NCBI GenBank assembly: GCA_934133175.1
Contig: CAKPAX010000038.1
Coordinates: 1 to 6,469, forward strand
DNA: 6,469 nt
Direction: 5' to 3'
From: an uncultured Clostridia bacterium
GTDB taxonomy: Bacteria; Bacillota; Clostridia; TANB77; CAG-508
The position numbers and the translations under genes are program-made. Below the pieces are notes generated by a model. It saw only the letters and a program-made list of their open reading frames with translations. It was not told where the DNA came from and did no database searches. The stretch's first letter is position 1. The number at the start of each line of letters is the position of its first letter. This document shows positions 1 through 5,059 of the stretch, in pieces.

Positions 1-97
1 TTATTGCTACTCCTGCTAGTATTAACATTACTATTATTGTTATCACTAATGCTATTAATGTTATACCTTTCTCTAGTCTTTTGTTCTTTTGTTTCAT
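1..97 (-). CDS. Prepilin-like protein, N-terminus only (runs off left edge)
   Basis: The first 32 codons are visible, from ATG at 97-95. The product starts with a short basic stretch (MKQKNKRLEKG) followed by GITLIALVITI and a long hydrophobic helix ending LILAGVAI. This is the layout of a type IV prepilin or pseudopilin: a charged leader, a Gly at the expected prepilin-peptidase cleavage site, and a hydrophobic N-terminal alpha-helix that anchors the subunit in the membrane and packs in the filament core. Cleavage would fall after Gly11. The usual Glu at mature position 5 is Ala here (I-T-L-I-A), a variant I know from many clostridial prepilin-type proteins. A ribosome binding site AAAGGGAGG lies at 118-110, 12 bases before the ATG, slightly far. 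The rest of the protein is outside the window, so it could be a pilin, a pseudopilin or another surface protein with this N-terminus. Confidence is good for the N-terminal class and low for function. Confidence 0.75.
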   Translation of the reverse strand, partial: MKQKNKRLEKGITLIALVITIIVMLILAGVAI

Positions 98-134
98 TTT
101 TTTACTTTTCCTCCCTTTATTTTATTATTAATAT

Positions 135-163
135 ATAATATATTATCCTTTCTTCTTTTGCAA
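135..163 (-). promoter_or_regulatory. Candidate sigma-A promoter for the prepilin-like gene
   Basis: On the minus strand TTGCAA (163-158) is separated by 17 bases from TATTAT (140-135). That is a fair match to TTGACA-N17-TATAAT, and it ends 37 bases before the prepilin-like ATG. The region is so AT-rich that chance -10 matches are common, so this is only a candidate. Confidence 0.35.
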
Positions 164-185
164 TAGTTTTTATTATTTTTATCCT

Positions 186-849
186 TTATAATTTTACTAT
201 ATTCACTCTTTGTTTTAGTATATTTTTATTTAATATACAATTTATTGTTACAACAAATATCACATTAATTATACCCACTTTCGTTGCTAAAATAATAAAA
301 TCATAATATGAATTTATTACTGTATTATTTAATTTTAAGCAAATAGGCACTATTAGCAAAACTTGCAATATAAATGTAAAAATAAATTTAAAATCCACAA
401 TAGCTTTTCTTTTTAAAACCTTTTTTGAAAAATGAATCATCACGCAAATGTTTTTAACTGCTACTGCAACAACAGTTCCTATTGCTGTACCTATTAATCC
501 AAAATATTTAATTAATATTAAAGATAAAAAAACATTTATAAAAGCTTCAATATAAGAGAATTTTTTTGCTTCTTTAAAATGACTTAGTATTTTTAGTAAT
601 ATTTATTTCATATTTTCTTCTAACATATATCTTATAAAAAATAGCTCTTAATACGTAAATTAGCGTATTTACAATTTTTATAGCTATAATTGAACAATTT
701 AGTCTTATTAACATAATTGTTACTATTGTGTTAATTAATATTTCTACACTACCACCAATAGCAATTATATCTTTTTGTTGATTAGCTTGTAAAAACAAAT
801 CACTTTCCATAACCATAAAATATTCTACAAATTTACTTAATGATATTTT
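186..849 (-). pseudogene. Remnant of a polysaccharide (Wzx-type) flippase, N-truncated, internally deleted and frameshifted
   Basis: Two adjacent frames each hold a recognisable piece of a Wzx/MATE-like polysaccharide transporter. The upstream piece (849-574) contains FLQANQQKD, then a membrane helix and LIYVLRAIFYKIYVRRKYEIN, which resembles the middle of these proteins. It stops at TAA 576-574. The downstream piece (584-186, a different frame) begins SHFKEAKKFSYIEAFINVF and continues LILIKYFGLIGTAIGTVVA, resembling the C-terminal part (compare the usual GHFK, EAxIN and FGLxGxAIGT motifs). The pieces meet within about 10 bases, yet in an intact protein they are separated by well over 100 residues, including several helices. 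An internal deletion therefore joined them out of frame. The N-terminal helices are also absent: an in-frame stop lies at 852-850 with unrelated sequence beyond. Such proteins move lipid-linked polysaccharide units across the membrane, but this copy cannot be functional. Family assignment is from memory of conserved motifs, without an alignment. Confidence 0.65.
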
Positions 850-1307
850 CTAATAGCAAATTGCCAAATAAGTAATTTATAAAATTTATTTGATAAACTT
901 CTACAATCATTCTTTCATCTTCATTTAACAATAAATCTAATTTAACATTATAATCTCTGTTTTCCTTCAAATCATATAATGAAGCCTCTAGCTCTATAGG
1001 CTTACTATATTGTTTTGCAATGAGTATATAAACTGAAGCTAATATTATTGATACAACTATTAATATTCCTATTGCTTTTTTTCATTTTAATTTTAGGAGA
1101 TATTTTTTTCATTAAAATCCCTAAAATATATGAAATTACAAGTGTTCCTAAAATATAAAGTGGTATTACTATTGCATTACTATAAATAGCATTTAATCTA
1201 TCAAATACTATTGTTAATACATATGAAAATATTGTAATACTTATTATAGGAATAGCTTTATTTAAATTTTTAATACTTATTAAATCTTTGTCCATATTTT
1301 TACCCAT
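833..1307 (-). pseudogene. Small membrane protein of unknown function, broken by a one-base shift in an A7 run
   Basis: The frame opening at ATG 1307-1305 encodes two hydrophobic helices (IISITIFSYVLTIVF and IVIPLYILGTLVISYILGIL). It reaches MKK at 1085-1077 and then runs into poor sequence and a stop at 1007-1005. From the same point another frame is open to TAA 835-833. It encodes a third helix (AIGILIVVSIILASVYILIA) and a polar tail with LYDLKENRDYNVKLDLLLNEDERMIVEVYQ in two consecutive parts. The change of frame falls at seven A's on the coding strand (T7 at 1076-1082). With six A's the product would read MKKAIGIL and continue as one protein of about 158 residues. A pseudogene, slippage-dependent expression and a base-calling error are all possible. 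There is no ribosome binding site before 1307, though a strong promoter precedes it. I do not recognise the family; the first half faintly resembles the end of acyltransferase-3 proteins. The gene overlaps the start of the flippase remnant by 17 bases. Confidence 0.45.
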
Positions 1308-1328
1308 TTTATATTATTTTATGGATTA

Positions 1329-1356
1329 ATTATATTTTTTTAACATATGTTGTCAA
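1329..1356 (-). promoter_or_regulatory. Consensus sigma-A promoter with a palindrome in its spacer
   Basis: On the minus strand TTGACA (1356-1351) and TATAAT (1334-1329) are both perfect matches to the vegetative consensus, separated by 16 bases, one short of optimal. Transcription would start near 1322, about 15 bases before the ATG at 1307. That leaves a very short leader with no ribosome binding site. The 10-bp palindrome AACATATGTT (1342-1351) lies between the hexamers and overlaps the edge of the -35, where a repressor could bind. The promoter sits just beyond the spoIIQ terminator and so opens a new transcription unit. Confidence 0.55.
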
Positions 1357-1380
1357 TGTATTTTAATTATTTCGAACATA

Positions 1381-1409
1381 AAATAAAGACACATATAGTG
1401 TCCCTATTT
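1381..1409 (-). terminator. Probable intrinsic terminator at the end of spoIIQ
   Basis: An inner 5-bp stem GACAC (1388-1392) / GTGTC (1398-1402) closes a 5-base loop. An outer 5-bp stem AAATA (1381-1385) / TATTT (1405-1409) lies beyond a 2-by-2 mismatch. In the minus-strand transcript the inner stem is followed by TTTATTTTATG. The hairpin includes the spoIIQ stop codon (TAG, 1406-1404). The stem is weak, but it is placed exactly where the sporulation cluster should end. Confidence 0.5.
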
Positions 1410-2252
1410 AATATATATATTTGGATCTAACTGTTCAGAATCTTTTAATATTTCAAAATGTAAATGACTTTCATCTGATATTTCAAATACAGCTGTATTA
1501 CCAACAGTTCCTATACTTTGTCCTTGTTTTACTTTTTCGCCTTCTACAACAAACTCTGTTGTTAATAAATTAGAATAAATAGTTTGGTATCCATCATTAT
1601 GATCAATTATAATTGTTAACCCATATCTAGGATCATTTTTTATAGACCTTATTGTACCATCTGCAGATGCCTTTACAACTGTTGTTTTATTTGCTTTTAT
1701 ATCTATACCTAAATGTGTTACCCATTCTTGTAATGTTTCAGAATATACTAAATTATCTTTTGCAAATTCTCTAATAACATCACCTTCTACTGGTTTAGCA
1801 AAAGAAATCTCTTTTGTTTCTTTTGTTGTACTTTGGGTAGTATTATCTTGTTTAGTTGAGTTTTTTGCGTTCTTTTTAGATTTACTTACAGATTTTGAAG
1901 CTGTATTTGTTGTTGTCGCATTAGTTGTATTACTTTGTTTTGTTGTATTTTTTGTCACTGTATTGTTAGCTGCGTTATTTGTTGTATTTTTTGATTCATC
2001 TACACTTTTCCCTATACTACTACTTGCACTTTCTGCTTCACTAGTTATTATGTTATCTTCTTTATTATTAGGAACTAAACTAGCAATTTCTTCTGAACTA
2101 AATTGTTTAGCATTTTTATTCATAGAGTCAGAATATATTGACATTCCTATTATTAAACCAATTATTAATAATAAAATAACTCCTCCTGCAATTAGGACTT
2201 TATTTTCAAAAGATTGTCCTGGTCTTTGTCTTCTATTTGAATCTCTTCTCAT
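1404..2252 (-). CDS. spoIIQ: SpoIIQ-type M23 (LytM) peptidase-family protein, forespore engulfment factor
   Basis: This 282-residue protein matches the length of B. subtilis SpoIIQ (283). It has a basic cytoplasmic head (residues 1-18), one membrane anchor (about 19-37), a long Asn/Thr/Ser/Lys-rich linker (about 65-147) and a C-terminal M23 domain (about 150-282). The zinc ligands look intact: H180 and D184 in HLGID, and H265 in the HLH motif (263-265). C. difficile SpoIIQ also keeps them, while B. subtilis SpoIIQ has lost activity. Where active M23 enzymes often have YxHL, this one has YSNL (N228), so activity is uncertain. In the family, SpoIIQ is made in the forespore and binds SpoIIIAH from the mother cell across the intermembrane space, forming a channel and driving engulfment. 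The start ATG 2252 has a strong AAAGGAGG (2265-2258) five bases upstream. It follows spoIID by 59 bases, a pairing also known in clostridia. A candidate sigma-F promoter lies in that gap. A generic M23 endopeptidase is the alternative, less likely given its position. Confidence 0.9.
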   Translation of the reverse strand: MRRDSNRRQRPGQSFENKVLIAGGVILLLIIGLIIGMSIYSDSMNKNAKQFSSEEIASLVPNNKEDNIITSEAESASSSIGKSVDESKNTTNNAANNTVTKNTTKQSNTTNATTTNTASKSVSKSKKNAKNSTKQDNTTQSTTKETKEISFAKPVEGDVIREFAKDNLVYSETLQEWVTHLGIDIKANKTTVVKASADGTIRSIKNDPRYGLTIIIDHNDGYQTIYSNLLTTEFVVEGEKVKQGQSIGTVGNTAVFEISDESHLHFEILKDSEQLDPNIYIK

Positions 2253-2280
2253 ATAATCCTCCTTTAATTAATATTATTAC

Positions 2281-2310
2281 AAGTATTTCCCTTTTTTAGA
2301 AGATTATACA
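2281..2310 (-). promoter_or_regulatory. Candidate sigma-F promoter for spoIIQ
   Basis: On the minus strand GTATA (2309-2305, within TGTATA) is followed after 14 bases by GGAAATACTT (2290-2281). This compares with the known sigma-F consensus GYATA, about 15 bases, GGnnAnAMTR: the -35 is perfect and the -10 mismatches only at its last base. The start of transcription would be near 2274, just before the AAAGGAGG site of spoIIQ. It begins right after the spoIID stop, inside a 59-base gap that otherwise holds nothing. The spacer is about one base short. Confidence 0.5.
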
Positions 2311-2311
2311 T

Positions 2312-3331
2312 TTAAAGTGAATTTATATCTTTTATTTCAACACCAGAATAAAAATGTTTTATAATCTCTTCATATGTATTTCCATTTTGTGCTAAACTAT
2401 CAGCACCTGTTTGACTCATACCAACACCATGTCCATATCCCTTAACATTAAATTTTATGCTATTTTTATTTTTTATTATCTCAAAATTTGTAGATTTTAA
2501 TTCAAAAATTTTTCTAACTTCCACTCCAGATATATTCGTATTTCCAAATTTCACTGTTTTTGCTCTCCCACTATTTGTATACTCTAATATTTTTATATTA
2601 TCGTCTTTTGAAAAATCTATAGAAATATCAGAGTATTTAGATTTTAGTTTTTTTAAAACATCTTCATTAGTAACTTCTATTTCTGAATAATATTGAGCAT
2701 ATCCATCTTCTCCTGATGTCTCTACTGATTGTAAATAAGGATACCCTGTGCCTCCCCAAACATTTACTGGTATTTCTGTTGTTCCTCCACTATTAGAATG
2801 GAAAAATGCATTAATTGGCTCATTATTATATGTAATTACTTGACCTTTTGTTGCATTTACCGCATTTTCTATTTTGTTCCAATTTTCTTCTCTTACATCT
2901 TCTGCCCATTTATTTAATCTATCTTCTTTTGATATCCAAGCCTGACAACATTTATAAGAATCACATAAATCAGCATTTTCGTGTTTGCTTCCATTATGAA
3001 TTATTTGGTATATTGTATAAGTTCTTGCCACAACAGCTTGAGCTTTTAATGCTTCTTCTGCATATGTCGCTGGCATTTCTGCAGATACAACATTGTACAA
3101 ATAGTTATCTATATCAAGTTCTTCAACTTCACCTGTTTCTGCATGTAAGAGTTTTACAGTACCAAATTTGCTATAATCATAATTAGTGTTACTAGGTGTA
3201 TCATTTGTTATCTCTTGATTATTTTCTTCACTTTCTGCACTTGTTGTTTTACTAGATGTTTTTGTACAAATTGCTGGTACAATAAAAAATATTAATATAA
3301 AAGCAAAAAAATAGAGAATTAGTTTCTTCAA
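2312..3331 (-). CDS. spoIID: SpoIID, septal peptidoglycan lytic transglycosylase
   Basis: SpoIID is a membrane-anchored enzyme of the mother cell. With SpoIIM and SpoIIP it cleaves glycan strands from which SpoIIP has removed the stem peptides, allowing engulfment. The 339-residue product has an N-terminal anchor or uncleaved signal (MKKLILYFFAFILIFF), a polar linker to about residue 55, then the SpoIID domain. The core motif NVVSAEMPATYAEEALKAQA contains the catalytic glutamate, E85 here (E88 in B. subtilis), followed by ARTY. Cys123, Cys128 and Cys129 (CDSYKCCQ) lie where the C. difficile enzyme binds zinc. FHSNSGGTTE and the C-terminal GYGHGVGMSQTGA are also family signatures. I chose the TTG at 3331-3329 because AGGTGAT lies six bases upstream and the product then starts MKKL; the frame could open at TTG 3358, but that lies inside sigF and lacks such a site. 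The gene follows sigF by 16 bases and precedes spoIIQ. In B. subtilis spoIID is sigma-E-dependent; I see no clear sigma-E promoter here. Confidence 0.93.
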   Translation of the reverse strand: MKKLILYFFAFILIFFIVPAICTKTSSKTTSAESEENNQEITNDTPSNTNYDYSKFGTVKLLHAETGEVEELDIDNYLYNVVSAEMPATYAEEALKAQAVVARTYTIYQIIHNGSKHENADLCDSYKCCQAWISKEDRLNKWAEDVREENWNKIENAVNATKGQVITYNNEPINAFFHSNSGGTTEIPVNVWGGTGYPYLQSVETSGEDGYAQYYSEIEVTNEDVLKKLKSKYSDISIDFSKDDNIKILEYTNSGRAKTVKFGNTNISGVEVRKIFELKSTNFEIIKNKNSIKFNVKGYGHGVGMSQTGADSLAQNGNTYEEIIKHFYSGVEIKDINSL

Positions 3332-3350
3332 TATTACATCACCTACCTTA
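3329..3350 (-). promoter_or_regulatory. Start-deciding ribosome binding site of spoIID
   Basis: The minus strand reads TAAGGTAGGTGAT (3350-3338), which is the full complement of the 16S rRNA tail (TAAGGAGGTGATC) with one inserted T. Six bases later comes TTG (3331-3329). The sigF stop codon TAA (3350-3348) is its first three bases, so termination of sigF and initiation of spoIID are probably coupled. An out-of-frame ATG followed at once by TAA (3339-3334) lies between the site and the TTG. Confidence 0.6.
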
Positions 3351-4076
3351 AGATACAAGCTTAACTTTCATTGAATTTAGAACTTTTTTCTCAATTCTAG
3401 AAACTTGTACTTGAGTTATACCTAGTATTTTGGCAACTTGCATCTGTGTTTTTTCTTTATAGTATCGTAATATTATTACTTCTTTTTCTCTATCTTCTAA
3501 ATCTTTTATTAATTGTTGAATTGTTATTTTATTTGATATTAATAATGCTTCATCTGTATTTGTAGAAATTTTATCTATAAGACTAATTGTTTTATCTGTT
3601 TTGTTATCTCTATAACTTGCATTTTCTAAAGAATCAATAGGTGTTCCAGAATCAATTGCCATAGCAATTTCTTCTTTTGAAACTTTTAATTCTTTGGCCA
3701 ATTCTTGCAATGTAATTTCTTTTCCTGTTTTATTTAAGTATTCTTTTTGCAATTCTTTTATTTTTACATTTAGTTCTTTTATACTTCTACTTAATTTTAT
3801 AGGTCCATCGTCTCTTAAAAATCTTTTTATCTCACCTAATATGTATGGTACGGCATATGTAGAAAGTTTTACTTCAAACTCAGAATTAAATCTTTTAATT
3901 GCTTTAATAAAACCTATACAACCAATTTGATAAATATCTTCAATTTCATAACCTCTTCCTGTAAATCTTTTTACAATGCTCCAAATTAGTCCATTGTTTT
4001 CTTGAATTAACTTTGTCATTTCTTCTTCATTTCCATTTTGGGCTTCCATAATGCTTTCTAAAGTATTATTGTACAT
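3348..4076 (-). CDS. sigF: RNA polymerase sigma-F factor, first forespore-specific sigma factor
   Basis: Sigma-F directs the first forespore transcription programme after asymmetric division and is held inactive by SpoIIAB. The 242-residue product (about 255 in B. subtilis) has sigma region 2 at about 20-90. Its motifs are RGYEIEDIYQIGCIGFIKAIK, given here in two parts RGYEIEDIYQ and IGCIGFIKAIK, then STYAVPYILGEIKRFLRDDG with the promoter-melting and -10 recognition segment. Region 3 spans about 97-170 (SRSIKEL). Region 4 spans about 185-240, with DREKEVIILRYY and a helix-turn-helix TQMQVAKILGITQVQVSRIEKK for the -35, again read as two adjacent helices. These match sigma-F better than sigma-G, and the place directly behind spoIIAB settles it. 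ATG 4076 lies 11 bases after the spoIIAB stop, with AAGGGGG overlapping that stop codon, which suggests translational coupling. It shares the transcript from the promoter region before spoIIAA. Confidence 0.97.
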   Translation of the reverse strand: MYNNTLESIMEAQNGNEEEMTKLIQENNGLIWSIVKRFTGRGYEIEDIYQIGCIGFIKAIKRFNSEFEVKLSTYAVPYILGEIKRFLRDDGPIKLSRSIKELNVKIKELQKEYLNKTGKEITLQELAKELKVSKEEIAMAIDSGTPIDSLENASYRDNKTDKTISLIDKISTNTDEALLISNKITIQQLIKDLEDREKEVIILRYYKEKTQMQVAKILGITQVQVSRIEKKVLNSMKVKLVS

Positions 4077-4087
4077 AAACTTCCCCC

Positions 4088-4549
4088 TTAAATTGTTGTT
4101 AATTCTTCTTCTAAATTTAAACTTTTTATTTTCTTTTTCATTGTTATTTTTGTTCCAAGTCCTACAACAGACTCTATTTCAATTTCATCCATAAAACTTT
4201 CCATAATAGTAAATCCCATACCTGATCTTTCCAAATTTGGTCTAGTTGTGTATAAAGGTTGTTTTGCTTGTTCTATATCTTCTATTCCTTTTCCATTATC
4301 AGAAATTTCTATAGATATTTCGTTATCCTTAATTTTGGCAACTATTTTTACTATTCCTGTTTTATCTTCATATCCATGAACAATCGAATTTGTGACTGCT
4401 TCTGATACAGCAGTTTTAATATCTGCTAATTCTTCTATTGTAGGATCTAATTGAGAAACAAATGCAGCAACTGTTATTCTTGCAAATGCTTCATTATTTG
4501 ATTTACTTAAAAACTCTAATTTCATTTCATTATCAAATTTACTTTTCAT
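4088..4549 (-). CDS. spoIIAB: SpoIIAB, anti-sigma-F factor and SpoIIAA kinase
   Basis: SpoIIAB is a GHKL-fold ATP-binding protein. It binds sigma-F in its ATP form, phosphorylates SpoIIAA, and hands over from sigma-F to unphosphorylated SpoIIAA in the forespore. The 153 residues (146 in B. subtilis) show the N-box SEAVTNSIVHGYE with the presumed catalytic E50 and N54, the G1 box DNGKGIED (from D84) and the G2 box ERSGMGFTIM (from E107). E20 and R24 in NNEAFAR correspond to E16 and R20, which contact the partners in Bacillus. The chosen ATG (4549-4547) is the first possible start after an in-frame TAA at 4558-4556. A second ATG at 4525 would give the Bacillus-like N-terminus MKLEF but has no ribosome binding site. 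The only good site, AAAGGAG, is 31 bases upstream, across a hairpin. The gene is 45 bases from spoIIAA and 11 from sigF, in one operon. Confidence 0.97.
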   Translation of the reverse strand: MKSKFDNEMKLEFLSKSNNEAFARITVAAFVSQLDPTIEELADIKTAVSEAVTNSIVHGYEDKTGIVKIVAKIKDNEISIEISDNGKGIEDIEQAKQPLYTTRPNLERSGMGFTIMESFMDEIEIESVVGLGTKITMKKKIKSLNLEEELTTI

Positions 4550-4557
4550 ATTTTTTT

Positions 4558-4590
4558 ATTGCATATAAATTATGCAATGTCTCCTTTCCT
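4558..4590 (-). promoter_or_regulatory. Displaced ribosome binding site and hairpin in front of spoIIAB
   Basis: Minus-strand AAAGGAG (4587-4581) is the only Shine-Dalgarno-like sequence between spoIIAA and spoIIAB, but it ends 31 bases before the spoIIAB ATG. Between them lies a perfect 8-bp inverted repeat, ATTGCATA (4578-4571) and TATGCAAT (4565-4558), with a 5-base loop. If the 21-base hairpin folds, the effective distance shrinks to about 10 bases, near optimal. The repeat and distances are seen directly; the bridging role is inference. Confidence 0.6.
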
Positions 4591-4594
4591 TAAC

Positions 4595-4906
4595 TTATAA
4601 ATTTACTACAGGGATTAATTTTAAAACTCCACACATTTCAAAAATTTTCTTTACGCTTTGAGTTAAATTTGTTAATTCTACTTTTCCGCCCATCATATTA
4701 GCTAATTTGTATCTTCCTATTAATAAACCTATTCCTGCACTATCCATGAAAGTGACACTATCAAAATCAAATACAACTCTTTTAGGCATATATCTTTCAA
4801 TTTCATAATCTGCTTTCCTCCTTATCTTTTGTACACTGCATTCATCAATTTCATCTGTTATTTTAATTATTAACAGCTTGTCTTCTTCAAAATATTCACT
4901 TTCCAA
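4595..4906 (-). CDS. spoIIAA: SpoIIAA, anti-anti-sigma factor (STAS domain)
   Basis: SpoIIAA frees sigma-F by binding SpoIIAB; SpoIIAB inactivates it by phosphorylating one serine, and SpoIIE removes the phosphate in the forespore. The 103-residue protein (117 in B. subtilis) is a single STAS domain. TFMDSAGIGLLIGRYK carries the phosphorylation site: S56 aligns with Ser58 of B. subtilis, the first Ser of DSSG. It then continues GGKVEL and VKKIFEMCG as in the family. The start is TTG at 4906-4904, placed seven bases after a perfect AAGGAGG (4920-4914). The nearby ATG (4911-4909) is out of frame and only two bases from the site. This is the first gene of the operon, with a control region upstream that holds Spo0A-box-like sites. 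Confidence 0.96.
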   Translation of the reverse strand: MESEYFEEDKLLIIKITDEIDECSVQKIRRKADYEIERYMPKRVVFDFDSVTFMDSAGIGLLIGRYKLANMMGGKVELTNLTQSVKKIFEMCGVLKLIPVVNL

Positions 4907-4941
4907 TACATTTCCTCCTTTGTTTGATTTTTAAATATTAT

Positions 4942-4963
4942 ATTCTTATTTACATTTTTTTCC
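4942..4963 (-). promoter_or_regulatory. Weak sigma-H promoter candidate for the spoIIA operon
   Basis: On the minus strand TTGGAAAAA (GGA at 4963-4961) lies upstream of AAGAATAT (GAAT at 4945-4942). Sigma-H promoters have AGGA about 17 bases before GAAT. Here the gap is 15, and the first A of AGGA is a T. It is the only GGA/GAAT pair in the right place before spoIIAA, and spoIIA is sigma-H-dependent in B. subtilis. I regard it as plausible but unproven. Confidence 0.3.
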
Positions 4964-4983
4964 AAGAGTAAAACAATAGAAGT

Positions 4984-5013
4984 TTTGTCGATTTGTGAAA
5001 TTCGTATGACAAA
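4984..5013 (-). promoter_or_regulatory. Cluster of Spo0A-box-like sites upstream of spoIIAA
   Basis: Measured against the Spo0A box TTTGTCGAA or its complement TTCGACAAA, three sites occur within 30 bases. TTTGTCGAT (4984-4992) matches 8 of 9 bases, TTTGTGAAA (4992-5000) 7 of 9, and TATGACAAA (5005-5013) 7 of 9. The best site is roughly 50 bases upstream of the expected start, just behind the -35 candidate. That fits activation by phosphorylated Spo0A, as known for spoIIA. The sites stand out in a region that is otherwise almost pure A and T. Confidence 0.5.
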
Positions 5014-5037
5014 ATAGAACAAAAATGGACACAGCAA

Positions 5038-5059
5038 TTATTTTTGCACACAAAAATAA
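5038..5059. repeat. Short inverted repeat overlapping the valS terminator
   Basis: TTATTTTTG (5038-5046) and CAAAAATAA (5051-5059) are exact complements around the 4-base loop CACA. The right arm shares five bases (5055-5059) with one arm of the valS terminator, so on the valS transcript both hairpins cannot form completely at once. No function is evident; it may only extend the terminator's T-rich tail. Confidence 0.4.

Noticed and set aside
186..443. Independent 85-residue gene starting at ATG 443
   Set aside because: The frame is open and similar to flippases well upstream of this ATG, to about 584, and no binding site precedes it, so it is part of the flippase remnant.
1963..2256. Plus-strand open frame opposite spoIIQ
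   Set aside because: It lies fully opposite a strong conserved gene, has no ribosome binding site, and its hydrophobic product is what AT-rich antisense of Asn/Ser/Thr codons gives. The plus-strand frames opposite spoIID and sigF fail for the same reasons.
3332..3358. TTG at 3358 as the spoIID start
   Set aside because: It lies inside sigF, has no binding site, and adds nine residues before a clean MKKL membrane anchor; TTG 3331 has AGGTGAT six bases upstream.
3332..3480. Sigma-E promoter for spoIID inside the end of sigF
   Set aside because: A GATACTAT resembling the sigma-E -10 lies in this region, but no ATATT-type -35 sits about 14 bases upstream of it.
4909..4911. ATG as the spoIIAA start
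   Set aside because: It is out of frame with the STAS domain and only two bases from AAGGAGG. The in-frame TTG at 4906 has ideal spacing.
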